NCBI GenBank assembly: GCA_000349905.1
Contig: KB722764.1
Span: 94,266-158,265, forward strand
Length of the DNA: 64,000 bases
Origin: Volvariella volvacea V23
Taxonomy: Eukaryota > Basidiomycota > Agaricomycetes > Agaricales > Pluteaceae
Reading direction: 5' to 3'
This document shows, one piece after another, positions 54,125 to 64,000 of the stretch. Both the position numbers and the translations under genes were made by a program. The notes under the pieces are model-generated. The model saw only the letters and a program-made list of their open reading frames with translations. It searched no databases and had not been told where the DNA came from. Position 1 is the stretch's first letter. Each line of letters begins with the position of its first letter.

Positions 54125-56669
54125 TTAAGCACGCAGGCATACCTTAAATTCCAACCAGCGAAGGACAACATCCCGATTGATATCATGAAAGTGGTATTCG
54201 GCTGGGAGTTCCTTCAAGAACCTCCGTACAAGTAAAATGACTGTCACACCTGTGAAACGAGGCATAGTAGGATAATTCTCGTCGCTATCCCTTGCTCTAC
54301 GAGTCATGTTCAGCTGAGACGAGGAGAGACGAAGATCAACTTACAAATATAACCATGGTCTACTCCAAAAACGCAAATAATCAAAGCCTTCATCTGATCT
54401 ATTCTCAACGTTAGATCCAGTCATACAGTAAGTAGATGACATACAGCTTTGTTCTGAATCGATCCGTGGCTAATACTTGGAGGGTCGACCATACCACGGT
54501 ATCTGAATGCATCTTTATATGAGGATACCGCATTGGCCTCTTTTCATAGATACACTCGGCAAGGACTAGTATACCTTCCCAGGATAGCGGACATGCATTA
54601 TAATAGCCGACCGCCTTGATTGGGACGTTTCGTGCAAGTGGGCACTCTTCCACTAGCCTTGTGTAAAAATCTTGCAAGCGGTTCGCGATTGTAGTAACAA
54701 TGGAAGCGTGCAACGGAAATTTGTGGATCAGAGCGGAGTTCTCCCAGAATTCTGCCAAGCGTGGATTCTTTGCTCTGTGTCCATCCCCCACCCAGGCCAT
54801 ACGAATGCCCACGAAGATCTGATAGTCACAGTCTAGATCTAGATCATGACTAGGACCCTTGTCACCGGTAACGTCGATAGCCATTCGAAGACGCCACAGG
54901 AGCTGATTAAAATCAAGATGCTGCATTCGTACGACGAGACTGGGCGACAAGTCATTGTGTGACAACAGAGACGAAGAACGCTACCACCAACGCGCGAACG
55001 GGGCGATTTCGCTCGTTTTTGTGTCTTCTATTGCCGATAAACACGTGTCGATAACCCTCATTGTGCATTCCGTACGGTTAAGGTGGTATTGGCCACAACG
55101 CTTGCTATTGAGCAGGAAATCGGCAAACGATATATGATGAATACTGATGACATCGTGGTCTTGATTTGGGACTTGGATAAGAGAGTGGAGTCGCCTGAGC
55201 TTCAAGCGGCATTGCGCTATATTCAGGCCGGAAATTATTGCTAGGTCGTGCACTGTTGGGCCGGGGAATGGGGTGTTCGTTCTCGTATTAACCAAAGTTG
55301 GCGTAATAATAAGGAATGGGAGGTCCTGTATCTTGCAATTGTCCGATTTATGCGATGACTGCATTATCTGCATGTATAATGCATCAATGGGGGGCAACGC
55401 TTCTGGGATTTGCTTCAAGCACGCTTGTAAGCGCTCATGAGGATCTTCGTAATCATCACCGATATACTTGAATAATGTAGCGGGATAGATGAATTGGCCA
55501 TCTGCCCGCTTCGTCATAAGGTCAACGTCGTCATCAGTTGGCCAAGTTAAATGGTACTCGAGAATATCTTTATGTCTTGTATAAATTCGCGAAAACTCCG
55601 ATCGGATGAATAATTTCATCTCCGTGTGATTTTTGCATTTAGCAAGGTCGATGGTGGATCGACAGTAAGTCGAGAGAGGTGCTGCAGTGATAGAGTTGGC
55701 GATATGCGGCTCTGGGCGACTGGCGACCAAGAACGCAATTGGGAAGTGAGGCCCGCAGGAGGCAACGAGGTCTAGTAACTTCCTCTGATCCCTTTCGTTT
55801 CCACATTTCATCCAAGCCGTCAATGATAATCACGGCGGGTGGAACATTGGGAACTGCCTTCACGGTCTCAACCACCAATTTCTTCCATTGCACCGCCAAG
55901 TCCGCATCTAAGATCGCCGGATCATCCTCCAGCACCCTATCAATCTCCCAGCCCACTTCTTTGATAGTGACCGCCAATCGATAAACGATAGACGGGATGA
56001 AGCGATCAAGGCTATTACGCGTTGGGTCCCCTCTGAAGAAGAAGAACGACCCAACGATCTTGGCCTTCGAGTCCTTTTCATCGAGGCGATCTGCGATGGT
56101 CTTCGCGATGGCAGATTTGCCGATGCCGGCGGGGCCGCACAACCAGAGGATGTAGTGCACCCGCCCATCGTCTTCGACCTAGACAATGATGTCCTCAATA
56201 ATTGCCTTGCGTGTGTTTGGGTCGCATTCCAATGGGTCGGCACGCACTTTCCCGGTGTGCATGGCATCATGGACGACTAAGGCTCGTAGCCTCTCCCGTG
56301 GTGAGAGTGGTACTAGAGGTCAGGTGAGTTGTTGAGGGATGTATTTAGGTGAGCACTGTTACTGTTACCTTGCTTGTCCATAGTAGGAGGGCCATGATAT
56401 ACCACCGTCGATGTCCCAGATGTTGTGATGAATGTGCTAGCACTGCTGTAAATGACGGAACGGTCGAAGAAGCTTGTGGATGTCGCAGGGGAAGGACACA
56501 ATTCGCGGGGAGGTGGGGAGCATTGGTATCTATCAAGTAGTTTAGTCGAAGGGCTAGGAAAAGCAGTGTAGCCTCCGCCTGAGTATTTGAGGGGTAACAG
56601 CATGCACGCCCTGGTTGAATGGCGGTGAGGAATGATTGACGCCGAAAGGCAATGCCTCATTGGCTCCAA
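54125..56669 (-). pseudogene. NACHT-domain NLR-like protein, copy 2, multiply disabled
   Basis: Paralogue of 51113-53713 in the same orientation. It keeps the N-terminal motif (STSFFDRSVIYSSASTFI), the P-loop GPAGIGKSAIAKTIAD, the Walker B IIIDGLDE and the ISFADFLLNSKRCGQYHL region. Three lesions are visible. TAG at 56179-56181 replaces the Trp that copy 1 has before the NACHT P-loop. One extra base around 55804-55810 shifts the frame just after GLDE. TAG at 54981-54983 replaces a Trp in the RWWWC segment. The copy 1 start Met is aligned with a CTT codon here, so an upstream ATG (56669) would have to be used. Both Trp-to-TAG changes are G-to-A on the coding strand. Confidence 0.82.
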
Positions 56670-57075
56670 AGTCAGGTGGCCTCACTACTCGTGGCTGTTG
56701 GGCCTCGGGTTCTAGGTTTGAGGCCTACGGCCACTCTCGAGCGCGCAGATACGGAACATCTTTGCTTGCTCTGTGTATGAACGAGGTGGCCTGCACTTCC
56801 TTCACCAGCCCGTTATCCAAAAGGTAAGGGCTGGCTTGCACTGATGCGCCATGCGTTTGTAGCGCACATAGGTAGAGCAGGGTCTGTACACGACACGGTT
56901 GGCGCCCCTATCAGGGCTAGTTTGCAGCAGGTTGGAATGCCATTAGACGCATCCTTCTTGACTTCTTACCACTACCTTCCTATTTGGGAAGACAGTGAGA
57001 GACCGTCGTAGACAGCGATCTAGTGTTATCAAACATTATCCAGAGCATAGTAAGACCAGAAACAATGACGAAAAG
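56670..57075. other. LINE 5' region or spacer
   Basis: About 400 bases before the ORF1 start codon. It is probably the LINE 5' untranslated leader, but the 5' boundary and target-site duplication cannot be set from one copy. No tRNA or promoter box could be supported. Confidence 0.4.
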
Positions 57076-60000
57076 ATGAAGCCGACTGGCGGTCGCAAGA
57101 TCGTCATGATCGGTGGTGATCAGCCTGACGTCGAGGGATCTGACAGTGAGCGCTCTGCTTCACCGATTTCAAACTTCTCTCCTACCCCCCCACCTCTTCC
57201 ACCTCAAAAACCCTCCCCCCCCTCTTCTATCTGCTCTGTTCAATCCACAACGAAGACCACTAGGTCCTTTGTCCAAACCCTTAAAGGTGCAGCGAAAGCT
57301 GTCACTTATGCAATCGGGCAAGGGAAACCTGGCTCGAGCAAGGCCGGAAAGGTCAAAGAGATGGACACCGCCGCTGAAGGCGAGCGGGACATTACCCCAA
57401 CCCAGCACCATGCTCGTAAAGCTGGTGATCTACAGGCTTCCCTCATCGCCAAAGAGGAGGAAATTTTCGAAAGGGTGGCGAATTGGACACCACCAAATAA
57501 TGACCATCTAGTGTACTGGGATCCCCTCTTGGGGGTCCAGGGAACCATTGACATGGATACATTTTTAGGATGCGAGTTCAAGACTGCAGCCTACACGAGA
57601 AGGTACGATATCAGAGGCTGGATGTTATACCGCACATACAAATACCTGAACACGGAGGTATTCATTTACCTCCCTGTAGGTATCCCATTAGAAGAGATGC
57701 AGGTGAGTCTTTTCCTTGCCTGCTGCAGTTTACAGATCTTCCCCGAGGAGATGAGGGACTATCAAGTCCCACAATGTATTTTAAAGTTCCTCACCAATGC
57801 TGGCTCTGAATCCAACCCACATTGGATATTGGCTGGGGATGCCAACCCGTTTATTCCTGTCCACAGGGTTGGCGCACGAGATGATGATGCTACAGGAGAC
57901 ACTTATGTGTCCCCTGAGCCTTTGCCGAGTGCCGAAGGGCACGAGGTAAAAAGAGAGGAGGCTGAAGGCCTTCTATCACCACATGCCGAATATCCGGCGA
58001 CTAGCGGCGGCCCTGCTGAGGAGGCCAACATAGTACAGGCGACAGGAGAATGGGGCGTGTCGCCCGCCACCACCTATCATACCCCTTCGATGGGTGCTAT
58101 CCCGATTCAATCCAAAGGGAAGGGACGGGAGCGCTCTATGTCGCCCCACCAATACCTATCACCCACCCCAGCCCCGACCGGACCCACTTCCCCAGGCAAT
58201 CAATTAGTGGCGTATCCGCAAATAAACATCCCATTTACGAGCCCGGTCATCCCTCAAGAGGAACGACATGTGGGATCTGTCAGGGGGAGACCAGATTAAA
58301 TTGACTCCATTGGTGACAGGTACTCGTTTGGTGTTACCCAAATGCCAGAAATACCTGATCCCAATTGGCATGTTTTTGCTGTCAGTAATGACAGAAATAT
58401 TGCCCTCAAGGGGCATAACATCACCGAAGCCCTCAGAAAGGGGGTTAACGGAAAGAAACACATCCCCACCCCATATGAAAGAGGGGATAACGTTTATGTC
58501 AAAAGCTGGGATGATGTGAAAGTTGTCTCAAAGAAGGAGTATCTGAGCGCCGGAGGTAAAACCGGCCACTTTTATTCAAAAACGTTCGGTTCGGACTCTA
58601 TTCCCGAAGTACCCCAAGCGGTATTCGTCAAGGAAAGAGATAGGAAATCCTGGGCTGAATGGGCAGTCGAGGCCGCCTGCAATATTTCTTTCATTAATGA
58701 TTTCAGGTGGTACGACATTATCGCGGGGGGAAAAGCTGATGCTTCCCAATTCGAAAAAATTTCTATTTTCACTGCTGAACAGAGACACGATCTCGTCTCT
58801 ATACTTATTCAACTGATCACAAGCCTCCCCACAGAGGCGACAAATGAGAAGGATTGGCTAAGATCGATTCATCGATCCATGCCGTGGCTTCACGAGGATG
58901 AAGCTGAGGACCTCGCAACCCGAACGGTGCAGATTGAAGCATCTATTAGGGCTACAGACTGTGCGTGCGACTACATTCAGAGGGACTATATGTCCTTCGT
59001 GGGAGCACAAAACGGTCAGACTTTGACCAGAGAGTGGAAAAAATGGTCAAGACAATTCTATTCAAAATACGGATATGCTAACACATGGAAGAAGGACCCC
59101 CTTTAACCATCTATCCCACAGGTATGGGCTGCCATGATGAAAGGCCAAAAGGTTAGAGATATTGATGTCTCGGGCAAACCCGAGCCCTATCAAGTCGTCC
59201 AATGCATGGTAGCCCAATGGCTACCCGATCAGAAAGCCACAAAGTCCAACGTTCCCGCCAAACCGACCTATACAATCAGGGAAACGTCGGTAATCATGGA
59301 TTCTTATGACAAGGTGATGCATGCCACTGCTCACCTCCCGAGAAAGTTCCAGGTTCAAATTGTCAACACAATGGCGACCGGAACATCAAATGACCCGATT
59401 GATGTGGACGCCTCCCCCGAAAGACAGACCCCCCTTGCCAAAACCACGTCTACCCCGCCACTGCCGATTCCGTCTGCCAATATGAGACCCAAACGAGACA
59501 ATCCGCCATCGAGCATTGTAGTCCCGCCCCCCCCCCCAAACCTGGCAACTACTACGACGTATGTCAGCACAGGCGGTAAAGAGGCCACGTCACCCGAAAA
59601 ACCCTTCCCCAAACCGTCTACTGAATCTACGAAACCTTCCTTCGCCTAGATGGCAGCCAGAAGGGCCACCACACCACCGCCATCAAGGCCCAGAACCTGG
59701 GTGGCTATGCCCCAGAAGACAGAGAAGACCCCCAAGAAGGACGACAGGGCGGTCTTCCATGACAAGAATACCACCACCACCTTACCCCCGAACACCCTGG
59801 TAGTCCGTATTGTTACGAACGACCAGGAACATGTGCAGGCGATCTCCACGCTTATCGCCGCTAAAAGAGAAGCAATACTGGCGATGAACCCCGAGCATAC
59901 CATCGTCAACGAAAGTAGCAAGTTCCTAGTGGTCAAAGCCTCAGGGCCGGAGGCCACCAAGAAAATCATAGACGCCTTCAATGAACTGGCGGCCGAATAC

Positions 60001-60774
60001 TCTAAGAAATTCAACAAAGACCCCAAGTATGCGAATTTCTTCGCCGCCACAACCAAAATACAGAACACCGCGTACGTTACTACCTCCACAAATAAGACTG
60101 ACATGATGGGTAGGATGTACACCCCACACGAATTACTCCAGACATTGAAACTTAACAAGTGCCTGGCAGACAAGATTTTCGTAGCCCCTCCACAATTCAT
60201 GGGCAAAGGTGAGTACACCGCCATGCTCTCGTTTAATGTTGTAGAATTTGGTGGAGACCAGAATAAGCTTGACGGAACGCGCGTCCTCATCCACGATGAG
60301 GTTAGTACGATCCTTAGGCGAAAATTCAAAGCGCGAGCCCTCTTTTGCACTAAGTGCTCGCACTGGGGACATGCCACGTGGACCCCATGCCGTTCCACGG
60401 TAATCTCATGCGGCATATGCACTGGTCTCCACCCAGCTAACAGACATAGTCCGGCATACGATAACGCGCCACCCAAGTGCATCAATTGCAACGGCGCGCA
60501 CCCCGCGGACTCGCACGACTGCCCATGCTACGTTAACCGCCACGATGTATGGGAGTTACGCTCTATCTTAGAAAAGGCCGCAGCTGAACGCAAGGTGGCA
60601 ACCAAAGCGTCCAAAGCCGAGAAAGGTAAGGAAAAGGCTAAGGATGATATGGACATAAACACGGCACGGAAGGGATTTGACATTGCCCCGGCGGAAGAAG
60701 TAGGTGGTTGGTCCAAGGTCGGCCCTGCAGGAAACCGCAGGAAAGGCCGAGGGCCTAAGAAGTCGAACGCATGA
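57076..60774 (+). pseudogene. LINE ORF1 (gag-like), three premature stops
   Basis: 1,233 codons in one frame from MKPTGGRKIVMIGGDQP. The first 400 residues are Ser/Pro-rich, the middle (58342-59103) is a folded-looking charged domain, then comes a low-complexity Pro/Thr segment. The C-terminal part has an RNA-binding-like region (TLVVRIVTNDQEHVQ...) and zinc-knuckle-type clusters CTKCSHWGH, CGICTGLHPANRH and CINCNGAHPADSHDC. Stops at 58297-58299 (TAA), 59104-59106 (TAA) and 59647-59649 (TAG) all become Gln codons with one C-to-T reversal. The ORF ends at TGA 60772-60774, overlapping the ORF2 ATG. Confidence 0.85.
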
Positions 60775-63746
60775 ACCAACACCTTAAAGTAGTGTCACTG
60801 AACTGCCAGAAATCCTCTCACACAATCAGGCAGTTCTTGGAGCGTACATGCGACTTGGACATTGACTTAATACTAATCCAGGAAGTGCCTTATGGCTTCC
60901 TGAAAACCGTTACTTCATCCACTAACAAACTGGGCGACGACTATCACAGTCTTCCCATACACCCTGCATTTAAACTAATCGAGACTTCTGACCCTTCCTC
61001 GTGAGTTGCAGCGTATGCCTCCAGAAGACTCGTTCAAGCGAAGATAACGCACCACCACAGAGCCGTCAACCACCCTGATCTCATGTTGATTTCCATCAAG
61101 GCTAACGGTGAGCGTTTCTACATTCTAAACATATACAACGACGACAAGGATTATGCGTTATCACACCTCCTTACCCATATGAATCTCCCCCCTATTAATG
61201 TCATTATGGGAGACTTTAATATCTCCGACGAGCGTTGGAACAAATTCTGTCCCTCTGCAAACAGAAGAACGAGGAAAATAGACGATGTTGCAATACTGAC
61301 ATACACAGACATCATCGCCCCAGAAGAACCAACCCACCCCCTGCGACATGTCGGTGAAAGACCGAGCACGATTGACTTCGCCATGGTTTCCATCGACCGT
61401 ATCAAAGATACATCGATTAGGGTTGCCCACGAATATCAGACGGACTCAGATCACCGCACACTTGAACTTACCCTCGAAGATATCACAACCGAGTGAACTA
61501 CGAGAAGAGTCCTATCGAGAATCAAGCCCGACGAAGACACGCCGTCACCGAGGGACCAATTCATTGGAAGAATGTTAGAAGCTATGTCTAAGTACGACCC
61601 AGATCCCAACATCTACTTGGAAAGCGTGCAATCGACCATCAAACTGGCTTTCGATGAACTAGCTCACATCCCCTCGATCGGCCCCCACTCCAAGCAGTGG
61701 TGGGATGGCGAATGCACCAGACTGCAACGCCTGGTAGAAAACGAAACGGACCCGGCAACCAAGAAGCTCAGGTGCAAAGAGAGAAACACCTACGAAGCCA
61801 AGGTACGCCGTGAATACTTTGATAATCTACTAAAAGAAAGGGTGGGCACAGTTCGCCCCTGGGATGTCCTGTCATGGACTCACCCTCGCCCACCTCCTGA
61901 TTATAAAGAGATTGTTGTCTCCTCTGGGGAAAAACTGACTGTCGACAAGGCATGGCCACATCTTAATGATAAATTCCAAGCTGCCGCCTCCTGCCCTATC
62001 GATTACGGCTACATCAACACACTTCCCCAGTATGAAAAACGCGACTGTCCTCTGATCACAGACATGGAAATTACGGAAGCCTTGTCCAGTACTTTGAACA
62101 CTTCAGCACCAGGCGATGATCACATCACCTGGGAGGTCCTCAAAATGTTCGCCAGATCCAGCGGTGTCGTCCACCTGTGACGAACATTCAATACTATCCT
62201 TGACACCGGTATATGGCCCGACTGCCTGAAGACAGCCGACACGGTCATCATACCCAAACCTGGCAAAGACCTCTCCTCGGTGAATGGGTACTGACCCATC
62301 GCCCTGTTCTCAACAATAGCCAAACTCCTAGAGAAAATCCTCTCCAATAGACTCCAGTGGGAAGCAGCTAAACACAGTATCCTCCACCCGAATCAACATG
62401 GAGGAACAAAGAAGCATTCGACGGACAACGCTGGCATGCTCCTAGTCCACCAAATCAAGTGTGGCTGAGACAGAAGAAAGGTATCCTCATGCCTAGCATT
62501 CGACATTGCCTCTTTCTTTCCTTCCGTGCAACCCGATGCTCTGAATCGTGTTTTAATTAAACAGGGTTTTAATCGCAAGTACACTATGCTCTTCCAGTCC
62601 TACTTACAAGGCAGAGCGACAACGCACAGACTAGGTGAGTACCGATCTGAACCCTTCCCGATCCTAGTTGGGCTAGGGCAAGAATCGGCCATTTCCCCCA
62701 TGCTCTCTGCACTGTATATTGCACCGGGCCTAAAAACCCTTACTGACAAAGTCGGCGAGGATGAGGATTCATTACAGATATTCGTAGATGACGGGGTGTG
62801 GACATCGACTGGGGAAACCCTGTCTGGCAACTGCGACCGTCTGAAACACCGCTATATCCGTACGAGGGAGGTCCTCGGCAAACTTGGCCTAATTGTCGAG
62901 CACGCCAAGACCGAACTCAAACATTTTTACACCGCACGTATCAAAGGGGCCCCCTCCTTACTTACTCACAATACGACGCCTACAATAGATCTTGGTGAAG
63001 CCCTGTACACGGGCGACACACCGCTTAAAGAAAAACAAGTCTGGAGATACCTAGGATTCTTCCTCGATTCGTCTCTCTCTTTTAAGCATCATATTTCGTT
63101 TTATGCTAACAAATCGTTCTCCACTGCTATTTCCTACAGCTTGCTCGGGAACTCGGTACGGGGTCTAACACCTAAACACAAGAGGATGCTATACCGGGGA
63201 TGCATCATGCCCCTCATGACTTACGGCTTTTAACTCTGGTATAGGCCACATGGAAAGGGAGTCAAGACGAAAATCGAAGTCCTCAAGGTCGCCCAGAATA
63301 GGGCCTTGCGCTGGATCACTGGCGCATTCCACACCACCCCAATAGGATCGCTTGAGTCAGCCGCTGGCTGCCTCCCATTCCATATACATCTAGAAAGATT
63401 CTATAGGAGATACACCACGAGGTGGCAGACAACATATCCTTCGCACTCATTATCTGTCATCCTCCACGATTTTAACGCCCTTTCGCTGACGCACACCTCG
63501 ATAACGTGTATAAGGACATCCGACTCTCCTATCGAACACGTTCGGCGACATAACGAAAATCATCCGGTCAAGAAAAGGCGCAACCTTCTTGTCCCAGAAA
63601 ATGCCCCGGGCAAACACCTTCTAAAAACACATCGAAATCGCATTCATTTCAATCTCACCCACCCCCTCAAATCCACGACCAACGCATATCACTCATATTC
63701 GATTGCGAAACGGGCATTATTCTGTTACAAGTACTTACCTCTGTGA
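60771..63746 (+). pseudogene. LINE ORF2 (endonuclease-reverse transcriptase), six premature stops
   Basis: 992 codons in one frame starting MNQHLKVVSLNCQKSS. Endonuclease/exonuclease/phosphatase domain: early LNCQ, IQEVPYG, IMGDFNISDERWN and the terminal TDSDHRTLEL. RT domain: PKPGKDLSSVNGY, LFSTIAKLLEKILSNRL, HPNQHGGTKKHSTDNA, the first catalytic Asp in LAFDIASFFPSV, a changed GLGQESAISPMLSALY and the double-Asp IFVDDG. Stops lie at 61002 (TGA), 61494 (TGA), 62178 (TGA), 62292 (TGA), 62466 (TGA) and 63231 (TAA). Each can come from CGA, TGG or CAA by one transition; 62292 sits in the conserved (Y)RPI position. There is no RNase H before the end. Confidence 0.88.
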
Positions 63747-63920
63747 TGACTTTTAGCAGGAGTAGAGTCAACTAGGGCAGTTGCTTGTGCACAGATAATG
63801 CAGTAGAGCGAAGAAAGAGCACAAATTGATTGATCTAAGGAGCGGTACTCAGAAGTACAGGCCTTATATAATCTACAAGACTGTATGTAACTATTTGTAT
63901 ACTGTAAATGACTGCCAACA
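63744..63920 (-). repeat. Possible solo LTR or LTR fragment truncating the LINE
   Basis: On the minus strand the segment starts TGTTGGCAGTCATTTAC, has a TATATAA about 60-70 bases in, and ends near CATCA, so it has TG...CA ends and LTR-like composition (Copia type by feel). The LINE frame stops exactly at its inner edge. No matching 5-bp target duplication was found (GATCT follows the outer edge, with no match inside), so this is uncertain. Confidence 0.3.
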
Positions 63921-64000
63921 GATCTATCAGTCATCTGAAGCATGTGTTTAACTAATTGACCAATGGCGTAAGTCCCTCTATTCTACAATGTTCCATGATA

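Larger units (their letters stand above)
57076..63746 (+). mobile_element. Non-LTR retrotransposon (LINE, Tad1-like), inactivated
   Basis: Two overlapping ORFs, a gag-like ORF1 with zinc knuckles and an EN-RT ORF2. Counting by three shows each ORF stays in a single frame from end to end, interrupted only by in-frame stops (three in ORF1, six in ORF2). No RNase H domain is seen, and the 3' end lacks a poly-A or short tandem tail, so the element is probably 3' truncated. Assignment to the Tad1-like clade is by general resemblance (ORF1 with C-terminal CCHC-type knuckles, apurinic endonuclease, RT) and is tentative. Confidence 0.88.

Noticed and set aside
58342..59649. Two or three separate small genes inside the LINE ORF1 region
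   Set aside because: All pieces lie in the same reading frame separated by single stop codons, so they are parts of one damaged ORF.

Overview
The window looks like nuclear DNA from a filamentous basidiomycete, most likely an agaricomycete. Genes are broken by many introns of about 50 bases with GT(R)AGT-type donors. The gene content also fits: a TEA-domain regulator, secreted proteinase K-type subtilases, membrane-anchored GH5 exo-beta-1,3-glucanase, NACHT-type NLR proteins, and a Tad1-like LINE damaged only by stop codons of the kind C-to-T or G-to-A changes produce. No rRNA, tRNA or CRISPR was recognised. One 100-N assembly gap lies inside UTP20.

Layout. 1-4855 (+): the C-terminal 1,412 codons of the translational regulator GCN1, cut by the left edge. 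5110-8320 (-): an MFS sugar transporter of the lactose-permease type with several micro-exons. 9458-10464 (+): CTK3, the CID-domain subunit of the CTDK-I kinase. 10741-19578 (-): UTP20, a giant HEAT-repeat ribosome biogenesis factor. 20772-22175 (+): geranylgeranyl diphosphate synthase. 24473-25195 (+): an unrecognised 219-aa protein. 25497-27136 (-): a TEA-domain transcription factor. 29471-32518 (-): a type II membrane GH5 glucanase. 33783-35855 (-): two tandem paralogues of an uncharacterised fungal family.

The right half is accessory in character. 37413-45694 (+) holds three intact tandem subtilase genes whose start codons are each exactly 3,141 bases apart. All three carry the same 16-exon structure, including a 6-nt micro-exon that encodes the catalytic DTG motif. 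48274-51054 holds two divergent aminoglycoside-phosphotransferase-like genes; one keeps the catalytic residues and the other has lost both key aspartates. 51113-56669 (-) holds two NACHT-NLR paralogues with a shared short N-terminal motif. One has a single-base frameshift, and the other has two Trp-to-stop changes plus a frameshift. 57076-63746 (+) is a LINE with an ATGA overlap between ORF1 and ORF2, nine in-frame stops and no frameshift. Its 3' end seems to be cut by an LTR-like sequence.

The left half is housekeeping: amino-acid starvation signalling, transcription elongation kinase, rRNA processing and prenyl diphosphate synthesis. The right half looks like a gene-duplication and decay zone with proteases, innate-immunity-type receptors and transposons. 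Exon borders were inferred by eye from splice signals, reading phase and family conservation, and were not checked against RNA data.
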